NCBI GenBank assembly: GCA_036426205.1
Contig: CM071568.1
Location: 48,528,533-48,592,532 of the forward strand
Length of the DNA stretch: 64,000 nucleotides
Reading direction: 5' to 3'
From: Ascaphus truei
Taxonomy: Eukaryota > Chordata > Amphibia > Anura > Ascaphidae
Shown: positions 1 through 9,531 of the stretch, in pieces
How the letters are laid out: each line of letters begins with the position of its first letter
How positions within the stretch are numbered: position 1 is the stretch's first letter
Notes under the pieces: model-generated
The model's database searches: none
What the model saw: the letters and a program-made list of their open reading frames with translations, nothing else
Told to the model about the DNA's origin: nothing
Program-made: the position numbers and the translations under genes

Positions 1-137
1 GAAGGTATGCAAAGATGCACCCCATCATTGATAAACAATGTTTTAAACGATCTATGCTTCTTTATTTCTAAACAAAAAAAAATTTAGTTGCTATTTTCAC
101 TCCCCTAGCATTACAATAGCCCACAAAAGTATGTAAG
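1..137. other. Flank of LTR element, AT-rich
   Basis: No gene is visible. The last four bases (TAAG, 134-137) are repeated right after the LTR element at 5589-5592, so this segment and 5589 onward were contiguous before the insertion. A C-homopolymer of about 14 bases follows inside the LTR. Confidence 0.6.
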
Positions 138-1882
138 TGTAACGGGTTTCCCCCCCCCCCCCAATCGCAGATTATACTGTGTGGGTGCAGGAAAAATATA
201 TTGTTACTCAGTGTGGTGCATAACCTGTTGGCTTACAGGAGGGCTGAGCTTCCGCCACGGGGAACCTGGGGCAATTATACTATGGACAACCACTTACGTT
301 CGGTACAGCGCCTCCACCTGCGATGACTCCCACCAGAGGGGGAGTGATTCCTCGCAGGACAATCAATAAACACATACACAGTGATTTATATATTAACTAA
401 TACCTTTACTACATGCATAGAGAATATCATCACATCAATCATAACCTGTGTCCCTCTCACGAGGAGACACTAACCGTGACGTCTCGCAGGACGCTTCCCC
501 AACACCAGGTGATCCCACCCAGTGTCCAAAGAACCCCACCCAATGTCCCGCACTCTTGCAGAGAGTCAATGGGTGACTGCGCAGTCACTATTTAAGCTAA
601 GGGCCCGGTGGTGCACTTAGAACTGTAGATACCTGCCGAGCACTCCGGTGCTTGGATCAGCAACGCTTCACAAAGGGTCAGACGTGCGATGAATCCGTCT
701 GATCCTATCCTGGTGATATTCTCTGTGGACCCCAACGTGGATCCGAACCGCTTAAACAGGAACAGCAGCAGCCGCTGTGTCCCTATCTAGTCTAAGTGGC
801 ACGTGCTACACTATAGGCCATCCCTATAGTACAGCAACCTGTAGTGGCTTTGGGGAAACTCCTAGGGGCCTACAGGGGTTAATGACCTGTACCACTCCCC
901 TAACTCTCTAAGTCCCCTAAGCCTCACTAATCCCAGCGCCTGCAGCAACAAGCTGTGACCCACTGGATGTTGGCAGCCAACGTGCTGCACAACAAGGTGC
1001 CTGCCTGTCAGACCTCACAGCACTGAACCGCTGGACTCTGACAAGCAGCACTCTAAACTAAGGGCAGCGCCTATCTTGCCTCCCTCAGCATTACCCACTA
1101 CCCTAGTGGGGGTTGGGGCCTACCTGGGTGTGGGGGTACCTATAGGCCGCAGGAGCTGTACTTCTCCCGCGCCCCTTCCTTCCCTCACAGCTCCCCTGCT
1201 CCAACGGCAACACCTGATGACAGGGTCCCTCTCTCTAGAGCAGTCCCTGGCACACTTCTCTCTCAGAGTAACTAGCTACGCTCCTCAGACCCTGGGGTGC
1301 TGCCTATACAGTTGCCTGACTCATGTACCCTACCTCCTTCCCTGGGCTGCTCGTCCGGTCCCTGACTCACTCCTAACGTGCTCCAAGCCCGCCAATGTAT
1401 CTCTTCTGCAGGGGCTTCCTAAGCCCTATTGGCTCCCTGGTGTCACGTGGGGCGCACAAAGGCTCTTGGGATATGTAGTCCCAGCTCAGAGCCTTCCCTG
1501 GTAGGCTAGGGCTTCGCGGGCTTTTCCTACCCTGCACTGCGCTTGCGCAAGCTTCCTCTGGCTGCCCTAACCTCCCCTGAGCGCTCCCTACTCTCGCGCG
1601 ACTACTCTGGGGGCCTTCCGCGCTATCGTGTCCCTGCGCATGCGCAACCCGCATCGCAATGGCGGCGTCCTGCTTCACCGGCCGCCGGGACCTTAGAGAC
1701 ACGACCGCGGCCTTAGCAACGGCCCGATCGCGTCCCCAGCAACCGGCCGCAGGCGGGGGAAGCCACGCTGCTCCCTGCTCCAGCCCCCACCCTTGGAAGC
1801 AGCCGTCGGGTCTGTCGGCACCCGCGACCGCGCTGCACCAAGGGAGGGGGGTCTCCAGGAGCCACGGGAGCTCCAGGCTACA
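138..1882 (-). repeat. 3' LTR of the non-autonomous element
   Basis: This 1,745-bp LTR is about 330 bp longer than its partner. The extra block (about 317-640) lies between GCCTCCA and the shared GTGCTTGGATC stretch. The partner has probably lost it, since the related solo LTRs elsewhere in the window also have sequence after that motif. The stretch 1490-1780 is CpG-rich and contains a perfect NRF1-type palindrome TGCGCATGCGCA (1635-1646) and a YY1-like AATGGCGGC (1656-1665). This resembles a CpG-island promoter inside the LTR. Confidence 0.87.
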
Positions 1883-4093
1883 CTCTCCCCCTGGTGAAAA
1901 ACCCAACGCCCTCGCTTGGGGCACGACATCAATCGGCATAAGTTTTATATAATTAAAATGCTGTGCATAGAAAATACAACTTATTTCGACTTTACACAAC
2001 AGGGTACATGGCACTTCACACCAATTAACCGAAGCATGATGAGACCATTTGTGGGGTGCCCCTAACTGATCATGTGGGGGTACCTCACTTTTGCGTCCGT
2101 GAGCCTCCCCTAGAAAAATTTCTTGAAGAGCGCACTCTGGAGCGACAGTCACTGGTTCTTCGCTACTTCCTCCCCCTGGTGGAAGGAGTAGCACAATGTC
2201 TCTTAAGCAGGCCTTTACCCGGTCATCCGCAGCTTGGATGCGGTAGACCAGGAGGCCAGTACCTTTCCCGCGGTCCACTACGTGGTGAATGGAGCGTTCC
2301 TCTTTGGGCTCCAAGGAGAAAATTTTCACTACACAGTCCTTGTCCCTACGGACCTGTGAGGCTTCCACTGGGAAGCGAGAGTTGGACCATGTCTCTTTCC
2401 TCAAAGTCTCTGGTTCACCCGGCAGGGGGTAAAGGGTTGATACCTTACCACTGCGGTGATTCCCGGTGGCCAACAGGTCCTCGGGGACGCTGTTAGTTCC
2501 CACCTTGGCTGTCTGGGGACCTGTCCACAACAATTCTGGGACAGTCCACTCACTGACTTGGAACTCGGGAGCGTTGGATCCCAGTCCTGGGACAATTTGG
2601 GTCGGAGCACACGGTCTCATACTCCGTTCAGAAGCCGTAACTCTGGCCCTTTCCACGGCCACCTCCATCGGAGCCTGTGGGGAGCAAGGGGGTTCCTTAC
2701 CACTAAGTTGGCTGGCGATGGGCTTCTCTTCTTCTGGCACGATATGCGGTGGGCACTGGTCCACTCGCACCACTGGACAGCTACCTTCTAAGGAGGACAC
2801 CTCCGCCAGGACGCGATGCAGAGGGGAGCCCTTCGCCCGGGTGACCAGACTTAAGGAGCCATCGTACTCCGTGGTCACCTGGAGGCTCACCCCCAACACC
2901 CCTGGGGCAATCAACTCACCCTGGTTGTCGGTAGGTACTGGTCCCCATTCTAGGACCGACGGTACCATAGGACTAAGCTGGACAAGCCATTGTAGGGCAC
3001 ACGGGCCCACAGCAGGGTCCGCAACATCCGGATACACTTCCTCTAGGGCACACGGGCCCACAGCAGGCTCTGTATCCGACGAGATAGTGTGTTCGTTGAT
3101 TTCCCTAGAGTGGTCCGCCGGCAGGCGCATCACCACAAGTAGTTGGTCGCTGGATTCACTAAAAGAAGGTGGGGGTATATACACCTTACCCTGTGATTCC
3201 TCTGTATCATTGCTGGGGTGGTTCGCCGGTAGGCGCATCGCCACCGATGAGACTTCAACCTCGTCCTCTGCTGGTTCTGCAAACTGGGGCATAATAGGCT
3301 TCAAGAACCGGGCACCGCAACAGTCACATTTATGATCCCATGCCAATGCCTCCCTAGAACAGTCACAGGTAGGGCTAAAATACTGTATGCTCCGCTCTCC
3401 GTCCACTGTGCTGGTCTTGCACTCCAGCGGTAGCTGAAACAGGTCGGCTCCCTGGACATAAGCTTCTTGCAGGCAAGTGCACATTAGTGTAAGGGCTTTC
3501 ACTCCGGGCACATACCAGGCCACATACACATTGGGGTGTACCCCCTTACAGTCTGTCTCATCCACGTTTGGTTGAAAATCACAGTGCTTGCTCCCCCTGG
3601 TGGAATCTGAAGGAGGGGCACTTTCTACAAGGGAGTGGGTCTGGCTCTGCACTGACTCACTCGCATTGCAGGGGCAGGGCTTAGGTTTTCCCGCCAGTTC
3701 CGGACAGGTTTCTGCAACGTCCTTCTGTGCCTTGCGCGCGGCACCACGTGCCTTCTGCCAACTTGGGGAAAGTTGCCATGGCGCGGGGTCAGCATTGACT
3801 AAAGGGCAGCCCTCAGGGGGGCAGCCAGGTATAAACAATGTGGATGGTGCCTCTGCCAGGCATATATCTTTGTCGAATGACACTATAATAAGCAGCGCTC
3901 CCCACGTGGACGGGAAGCCTAGACCTATATCCATCGTAAAGGCGTTATGCCACCTGGGGATTTTATACATATGCTCATAGAGCTCCCTCAGTGGAACAGT
4001 GCGGGGAAAACCTTCTACAGCCACCACACGGCGGGGATTTTGGTCCATCCTCAAGGCCCAGGCGAGGACCTCGTGTCCGGATATTACAGGCAT
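1373..4093 (-). CDS. Gag-like ORF of the non-autonomous LTR element
   Basis: From the first ATG (4093) the frame is open for 906 codons, ending inside the 3' LTR. Upstream the frame stays open to the primer-binding site, where only a TTG could start. Residues 15-95 resemble the N-terminus of the Gag at 49509-49790: both have an RVVA(V/I) motif, a Trp before a hydrophobic strand (W-G/D-x-L-L/V-I), then a D-rich turn and a P-rich end. I infer an RRM-like Gag N-terminal domain of the Ty3/PNMA type. The middle has a Cys cluster (CDC, then CDCCGARF) that could bind zinc. Next come two imperfect repeats, VAMRLPANH and VVMRLPADH, and a duplicated AVGPCAL. About two thirds along, LLVYRIQAADDRVKA resembles the integrase C-terminal PVYRIKDADGRIKV at 11430-11460, with pol otherwise deleted. 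The LTR-encoded last ~170 codons are probably incidental. Protein expression is not shown by the sequence. Confidence 0.6.
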   Translation of the reverse strand: MPVISGHEVLAWALRMDQNPRRVVAVEGFPRTVPLRELYEHMYKIPRWHNAFTMDIGLGFPSTWGALLIIVSFDKDICLAEAPSTLFIPGCPPEGCPLVNADPAPWQLSPSWQKARGAARKAQKDVAETCPELAGKPKPCPCNASESVQSQTHSLVESAPPSDSTRGSKHCDFQPNVDETDCKGVHPNVYVAWYVPGVKALTLMCTCLQEAYVQGADLFQLPLECKTSTVDGERSIQYFSPTCDCSREALAWDHKCDCCGARFLKPIMPQFAEPAEDEVEVSSVAMRLPANHPSNDTEESQGKVYIPPPSFSESSDQLLVVMRLPADHSREINEHTISSDTEPAVGPCALEEVYPDVADPAVGPCALQWLVQLSPMVPSVLEWGPVPTDNQGELIAPGVLGVSLQVTTEYDGSLSLVTRAKGSPLHRVLAEVSSLEGSCPVVRVDQCPPHIVPEEEKPIASQLSGKEPPCSPQAPMEVAVERARVTASERSMRPCAPTQIVPGLGSNAPEFQVSEWTVPELLWTGPQTAKVGTNSVPEDLLATGNHRSGKVSTLYPLPGEPETLRKETWSNSRFPVEASQVRRDKDCVVKIFSLEPKEERSIHHVVDRGKGTGLLVYRIQAADDRVKACLRDIVLLLPPGGGSSEEPVTVAPECALQEIFLGEAHGRKSEVPPHDQLGAPHKWSHHASVNWCEVPCTLLCKVEISCIFYAQHFNYIKLMPIDVVPQARALGFSPGGECSLELPWLLETPLPWCSAVAGADRPDGCFQGWGLEQGAAWLPPPAAGCWGRDRAVAKAAVVSLRSRRPVKQDAAIAMRVAHAQGHDSAEGPQSSRARVGSAQGRLGQPEEACASAVQGRKSPRSPSLPGKALSWDYISQEPLCAPRDTREPIGLRKPLQKRYIGGLGAR

Positions 4094-4156
4094 GGTGAAA
4101 AATAGGAATTGGACAATTTGAAAAAAAAAACACAGGGCACCCCAGGTCTCTCTCAG

Positions 4157-4169
4157 CAGCGCCTCCAAA
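4157..4169 (-). promoter_or_regulatory. Primer-binding-site-like sequence
   Basis: Two bases inside the 5' LTR, the minus strand reads TGGAGGCGCTGCTGAG. A TGG start next to the LTR is the usual form of a tRNA primer-binding site. I could not assign the tRNA. Nearly the same site (TTTGGAAACGCTACTGAG) lies next to the 5' LTR of the Gypsy element at 48359. Confidence 0.65.
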
Positions 4170-5588
4170 TGTAACGGGTTTCCCCCCCCAATCGCAGATT
4201 ATACTGTGTGGGTGCAGGAAACATATATTGTTACTCAGTGTGGTGCATAAACTGTTGGCTCACAGGAGGGCTGAGCTTCCGCCACGGGGAACCTGGGGCA
4301 ATTATACTATGGACAACCACTTACGTTCGGTACAGTGCCTCCAGTGCTCGGATCAGCAACGCTTCACAAAGGGTCAGACGTGCGATGAATCCGTCTGATC
4401 CAATCCTGGCGATATTCTCTGTGGACCCCAACGTGGATCCGAACCGCTTAAACAGGAACAGCAGCAGCCGCTGTGTCCCTATCTAGTCTAAGTGGCACGT
4501 GCTACACTATAGGCCGTCCCTATAGTACAGCAACCTGTAGTGGCTTTGGGGAAACTCCTAGGGGCCTACAGGGGTTAATGACCTGTCCCACTCCCCTAAC
4601 TCTATAAGATCCCCTAAGCCTCACTAATCCCAGCGCCTGCAGCAACAAGCTGTGACCCACTGGATGTTGGCAGCCAACGTGCTGCGCAACAAGGTGCCTG
4701 CCTGTCAGACCTCACAGCACTGACCGCTGTGACTCTGACAAGGCAGCACTCTAAACTAAGGGCAGCGTCCCTATCTTGGGCCTCCCTCAGCAATTACCCA
4801 CTACCCTAGTGGGGGGTTGGGGCCTACCTGGGGTGTGGGTACCTATAGGGCCGCAGGAGCTGTACTCGCTCCCCGCGCCCTTCCTTCCCTCACAGCTCCC
4901 CTGCTCCAACGGCAACTCCTAAGTGACAGGGTCCCTCTCTCTAGAGCAGTCCCTGGCAACACTCTCTCTCAGAGTAACTAGCTACCTCAGACCCTTGGGG
5001 TGCTGGCCTAGTACAGTGAGTCCTGGACTCCTGTACCCTACCTCCTTCCCTGGGCTGCTCCGGTCCCTGACTCACTCCTAACGTGCTCCAAGCCCGCCAA
5101 ATGTATCTCTTCTGCAGGGGCTTCCTAAGCCCTATTGGCTCCCTGGTGTCACGTGAGGCGCGCAAAGGCTCTTGGGATATGTAGTCCCAGCTCAGAGCCT
5201 TCCGTGGTAGGCTAGGGCTTCGCGGGCTTTTCCTACCCTGCACTGCGCTTGCGCAAGCTTCCTCTGGTTGCCCTAACCTCCCCTGAGCGCTCCCTACTCT
5301 CGCGCGACTTCTCTGGGGGCCTTCTGCGCTATCGGGTCCCTGCGCATGTGCAACCCGCATCGCAATGGCGGCGTCCTGCTTCACCGGCCGCCGGGACCTT
5401 AGAGACGCGACCGCGGCCTTAGCAACGGCCCGATCGCGTCCCCGGCAACCGGCCGCAGGCGGGGGAATCCGCGCTGCTCCCTGCTCCAGCCCCCACCCTT
5501 GGAAGCAGCCGTCGGGTCTGTCGGCACCCGCGACCGCGCTGCACCAAGAGAGGGGGGTCTCCAGGAGCCACGGGAGCTCCAGGCTACA
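4170..5588 (-). repeat. 5' LTR of the non-autonomous element
   Basis: Direct repeat of 138-1882 with small indels and a large internal deletion after 4343. It keeps TGTA...TACA ends. The NRF1-like palindrome is decayed here (TGCGCATGTGCA, 5341-5352), so the two LTRs have diverged and the insertion is not recent. The minus frame stays open for 256 codons across 5711-4941, matching the LTR-encoded tail of the internal ORF. Confidence 0.87.
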
Positions 5589-6384
5589 TAAGTATACACC
5601 CACAGGAATTTTTCTGAAAACAGTAGTCTTTATATTTTCCCATAAATGTACACCAAATTCAGATTTTGCATTACAAATTTCATACAAGCTTCTTGTAATA
5701 ATTGAAAGCAATACAAAATGATGTTGTCATCTGATTTCAGCCAATACATGCCCCAAATTAGTAAGACTGCCTAAGTACCTTAAAAACTTAATTTTCAGGG
5801 CTGACTGCACAAGGCATACTTTATAATTGGCAAGCAAAATTGCCTTCCAGCATGAAAAAATCCCACCTGAAAGTATATATTTTCTGAAATTACACACCAC
5901 AAGGAATGTAGACATTGGTAACATGTTACCACCCAAAAACTATTCTAGCCAGGAATATTTGTTAACAGTGGTCTTGAACACATGATATTTTTTCCATAAA
6001 TTTACACTAACTTCAGGTTTTGACATCCTTGGCAAGACAAAGCCCCCCCCCATAGCATAAAAAATACCCTCACAAAAGTATATGTTTTCTGAAAGTACAC
6101 ACACAACGAAGTGCAGACATGGGTAATTTGTCTTTCCCAACAATAATATATTTCCAGGAATCACCTTTTCACTGCCAAAGGTTACTTAAGGGGCCAATGG
6201 AATTTTCAATTTTTTTCAATACAATTTTTAAGCCGTGATTTCTGTCCGTGTTGTGGTGCAGCCTACTAAACTATACAGTATATCATAAATTGAATTTTAG
6301 GTTGGGGTTGATCCCCTATTCATATTTGGTCATGAAACCTCACCAATTGAATTAGTATTTAAAAAATAAGAGTGTAGGTAGCCG
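5589..6384. repeat. AT-rich unclassified repeat, two related units
   Basis: No coding potential. Two segments resemble each other: AGTATATATTTTCTGAAATTAC (from 5868) and AGTATATGTTTTCTGAAAGTAC (from 6077). A second similar pair lies at about 5621 and 5970 (TCTT...CCATAAATnTACAC). This suggests a diverged tandem or dispersed repeat. The family is unknown. Confidence 0.4.
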
Positions 6385-6950
6385 GCGCTTCAAAAACCAA
6401 AAGGACCCTTCATAGATAACTAAGTACCGCCTGGACCTTGGCACTGTATGGGGTAAATGATGCAGCTTCCCTTGCAGGGGACAGGGATTAGTCCCTAGTG
6501 CTCACAGGCACACATATATAGCACAAACTGTATCCCAAACGCTGACTACAGTAAGAAACTGTAAGCCCACAATGTAACTCACAGTTAGTTGTCCCTTGTA
6601 TCCTTCAGTGCGGTCCTATGCAGTATATCCTTAGAACGGCGTGCGATCCACCAGTAGAGTTGACCATAGGAAGAAGAGAGAGTAGGCAGCGCACTGCCAA
6701 AAAAGCAGGAGGAGGCTCACAGGTTAAAAAAGAAAAACCTTTTATTTCATGATTTGATCAAACAAAAAAAGCCCCCAGACAACTCCAACAGCACCACACC
6801 TACGCGTTTCGGGCCGTGTGCCCTTTATCAAGGTGTATGCTGTTGCTAAAACCCCCAGCACCTAAATACCAGCCCCGTTCGCGCCAGTGAGTGACGTCAC
6901 AAAATCTCGGCCAATCCGCTACCTGCTCCTTCGTGCGGAGGCTCTCATTG
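6385..6950 (-). mobile_element. PLE-type terminal unit, left copy
   Basis: On the minus strand this has the same order of signals as the plus-strand unit at 8350-8860: a CRE-like GTGACGTCAC (6891-6900), a TATTTAGG box (about 6864-6871), a hammerhead-like module (6836-6796), then a 3' region with GAGCCTCCTCCTGC. The two copies face away from each other around 6950-8350. The nearby GIY-YIG fragment (8866-9110) makes a Penelope-like origin likely. Confidence 0.55.
6796..6836 (-). ncRNA. Hammerhead-like motif, degenerate core
   Basis: Minus strand: stem I ACACC / GGTGT (5 bp), core TTGATAA in place of CTGANGA, stem II GGGC / GCCC around a short loop, GAA, palindromic stem III ACGCGT, then A at the position before the would-be cleavage site. 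Substitutions at C3 and G8 should abolish or strongly reduce activity, so this is at best a relic or a derived fold. Confidence 0.45.
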
Positions 6951-7347
6951 GGTGTTGTGTGTGCATCAAACAAAACCAGCTTTATTAGTGTTAGACAAAT
7001 GTCTCTCAACCTCTAGGAGTGAGCAGCCTGTGAACAATAGCTTTATTGGCCATTTCAGAGAGACAAGCAAAACTTTATTGATGTTCACACTAACACCCCT
7101 GTATGATCTGTATCGTGACGTCAGTCAGACGGCAAGCAACAACGGGAACAAAAACAATATGTGCACAAAAGATATACAAATACATACAAACAAAAATGAA
7201 AAAAATGAGAACATATGAAAAAAGACATCTTCATTAAAAACATGTAACAAGATCATGCTAATATATCCCAAGGGTTACTGTGTACATGTCCTATGCCAAC
7301 TGCATGTAAACCAACAGACAGAGAAACACATTTAGTCTTCATCAAAG

Positions 7348-7404
<57 letters not shown>

Positions 7405-8349
7405 ATACAATAAAGGACTGCGCTTGGGTATAGTGTGACAGCAATGAATAAAGAAAAATATATGTGATGGAAAAAATATATATATATATTAAAAACATAT
7501 ATATCAATAATAATCTTCTACTGTGCAATCAATATATAATCAACAAATGCATGAATAATTACAAAAAAGATGTGCTGTGGACCCACTAAATTAAAAACTC
7601 TATGATAAGTCCTCTGGAGTCCAAATAAAGTCCAATGTGGAACAAAAAAACAAAAAAGCACTAACAGGATAATGGCAGCTTCTTTAAAGGGCACAACGAC
7701 CTCCCTCTCCACCTGCATAGAAAATAGAAGAAAAAAGCGCCCAATCCTAGTACATTACTGTGCAAAAAGTTATTTAATTCCCAATAATAGGCTCATAAAA
7801 TGAACTCACAAACATAAAGGATAAAAAAGCATATTATTAGTTAATACTCATGCTCCATAGGATCTGGAAGCGCCGCTGCTCTGCTACTCTGCTACTCCGC
7901 TCCGTGACTACACCGCATCCGGTATAGCCCTCGTGTATCTCTGCCAGCAGGAACTCACGACTTCAGGCTCATCACAGAGCCTGTTTGTGTTATTGGTGCT
8001 TTATTTATGTGTTTATTATGATTATTGTATTAATTTTACATTTTGTAAGAGTATTTGTTTTTAACATTTAGTTTCTTTTTTCTGTACTGTAAGGTTCTTG
8101 TCTGTCTTGTTTTTTTGCACTGGGTTTTGGCAGCCGAATGGCTGACGTTACAATCCATATAGATATAGGAAGTTTTGTTAGTCTCCTTAAAGTTATGTGT
8201 ATTGATGTGACGATCAACCAATCAGATCGTCCGTGTCTAAGAGCTCATACACATTTGTGATTATGTATGGGGATATATTATGGTCTCAATAAAGCTTGTT
8301 CAAATTGAGACTAATACTCTAGCCTATCAGAGTACTCGCACATAGGAGA
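6951..8349. other. Non-coding spacer between the two PLE-type units
   Basis: AT-rich DNA with a (TA)n microsatellite at 7347-7398 and scattered poly-A tracts. A short GC-richer stretch is at 7868-7930. No open frame of interest was seen. Confidence 0.5.
7347..7398. repeat. (TA)n microsatellite
   Basis: About 52 bp of almost pure alternating TA with one slip in the middle. Confidence 0.95.
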
Positions 8350-8860
8350 TGCTAACGGATTGGATGATGGGTTGTAACGTCACCCGTTGGCGCGAACGGC
8401 ACTTGTATTTATATACCGGCTGGTATTTGGAGCATAGTACACCTTGATAAAGGGCACACGGCCCGAAACGCGTAGGTGTATTATCTGCTGCTGCTGTTGG
8501 GGGCTATGTGTGATCCTCTAATGAAATAAATCATTTTTATGCTACCGGGAGCCTCCTCCTGCTTCTTAGGCAGTGCACTGCCTCTTTCACCTGTTCCTGT
8601 TACCCTGCTTTGGTGGACTGCACGCCGCTGAATTACTGCTTGGGGACCGCACCAGTGGACTTTGGAAGCTAACAGTGATTTATGCCTGTGGGTTTCCATA
8701 CCCATATCCTATACTGTATGGGACAATCTATGTACTGTGTATTTGTGCCAAGGAGCACTAGGTACTAGTCCCCCATCCCTATTAGGGAATTTATATTATA
8801 TACAGTTTATATTGGAGTGGTCCTAGCGGAGATCTTTCTTACTTTAAGGGACTTGTTCCT
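8350..8860 (+). mobile_element. PLE-type terminal unit, right copy
   Basis: Plus-strand counterpart of 6385-6950. It contains an AACGTCACC CRE-like site (8378-8386), a TATA-like TTATATA (8409-8415), a hammerhead-like module (8438-8480), AATGAAATAAATCA, and the conserved tail GGAGCCTCCTCCTGC. It abuts the antisense GIY-YIG coding remnant, so it would form an inverted terminal repeat of that element. Confidence 0.6.
8438..8480 (+). ncRNA. Hammerhead-like motif downstream of a TATA box
   Basis: Stem I TACACC / GGTGTA (6 bp, perfect), core TTGATAA, stem II GGGC / GCCC, GAA, palindromic stem III ACGCGT, A at the cleavage position. It starts 23 nt after the end of TTATATA (8409-8415), so a transcript would begin at or just before the module. 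The core differs from CTGANGA at two positions, exactly as at 6796-6836, so the change predates the split of the two copies. Confidence 0.5.
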
Positions 8861-8865
8861 GTCTG

Positions 8866-9530
8866 ATGCACCGGTTACTTACACATATCTCCCCTAGGAC
8901 ATTGGGTACATTCAATGGAACCGGATGTACAGTATCCTTATTCTTAATAAGTCTAACATGCTCCATCACACGTATCTTCAGATGCCTTGTAGTCCTTCCT
9001 ACGTACTGCCTGCCGCAGTCTCTAACTTTGAGGACTTTTTCGGTTTCCTACAGAGTAATTGATTCCTATCCATTTCTTCCACCTCCCTCCGTGATAAAAT
9101 AAGACCAGTAGATCTGTAACCCCTTATCTGTTAGATCTGTTATATGGGATACATCCGATTCATTACATCTGGTAATATAAACCCACAATATCATGTTCTC
9201 TCTCTTACAAGGAGATAATATCAAATGGTACTTATTGGATTTCAGGCTGTGGAAGATATTCTTTTGAATATACCTACAAAGAGAACAAATAGTTGGAGAT
9301 TTTTTCTAAGGGGTGATGCAATTTATACTATAACGCTTCCCTTGAATATATACCAACATTTGATAGGTTTTTCTTAAGATTTTAGGTTTAATCTGTTGAT
9401 AGGGTTACAAGTGTCCTGATTACTTATACAACTAAGGTACTTATACACCTATGCCCTTAACATCTGAACACATTCTTTTTGAGAAACCAGTCTTTCTATC
9501 TAATAAATGTATACATTAAGTTATATATAT
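8866..9530 (-). pseudogene. Penelope-like element, GIY-YIG endonuclease fragment
   Basis: The minus-strand translation around 9020-8900 reads CGRQYVGRTTRHLKIRVMEH then VRLIKN. This matches the GIY-YIG endonuclease pattern of Penelope-like elements: a CG-x-QYVG segment, the Arg-rich helix TTRxLKxR, and Glu-His after it. A C-rich linker normally precedes it, and the upstream minus sequence (9500-9060) has several stops and frameshifts. No RT core is visible here. The 3' end stops near 8860, where the inverted terminal unit begins. This is a clear relic and not an active gene. Confidence 0.68.
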
Positions 9531-9531
9531 A

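Larger units (their letters stand above)
138..5588 (-). mobile_element. Complete non-autonomous LTR retrotransposon
   Basis: Two long direct repeats (138-1882 and 4170-5588) each begin TGTAACGGG and end GGCTACA, giving TGTA...TACA termini. The element is flanked by a 4-bp TAAG duplication, as expected for Ty3/Gypsy integration. On the minus strand the 5' LTR is the right copy. It is followed, after 2 nt, by a primer-binding-like TGGAGGCGCTG (4167-4157). A polypurine stretch (minus strand of 1883-1900, AGGGGGAGAG) abuts the 3' LTR. The 2.29-kb interior holds a single long gag-like frame. No protease, reverse transcriptase or RNase H motif is visible, and the only pol trace is a short integrase C-terminal-like segment. 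I infer an element mobilised by an autonomous relative, such as the kind of Gypsy at 9532-19152. Confidence 0.88.

Noticed and set aside
1659..1952. Plus-strand frame across the CpG-rich LTR block as a gene
   Set aside because: It lies inside the LTR, and the near-identical frame at 5365-5721 is the same LTR copy. CpG-rich DNA gives chance open frames.
2466..3335. 289-codon plus-strand ORF
   Set aside because: It is antisense to the gag-like frame with Ser/Thr-rich composition and no motif; the minus frame explains the openness.
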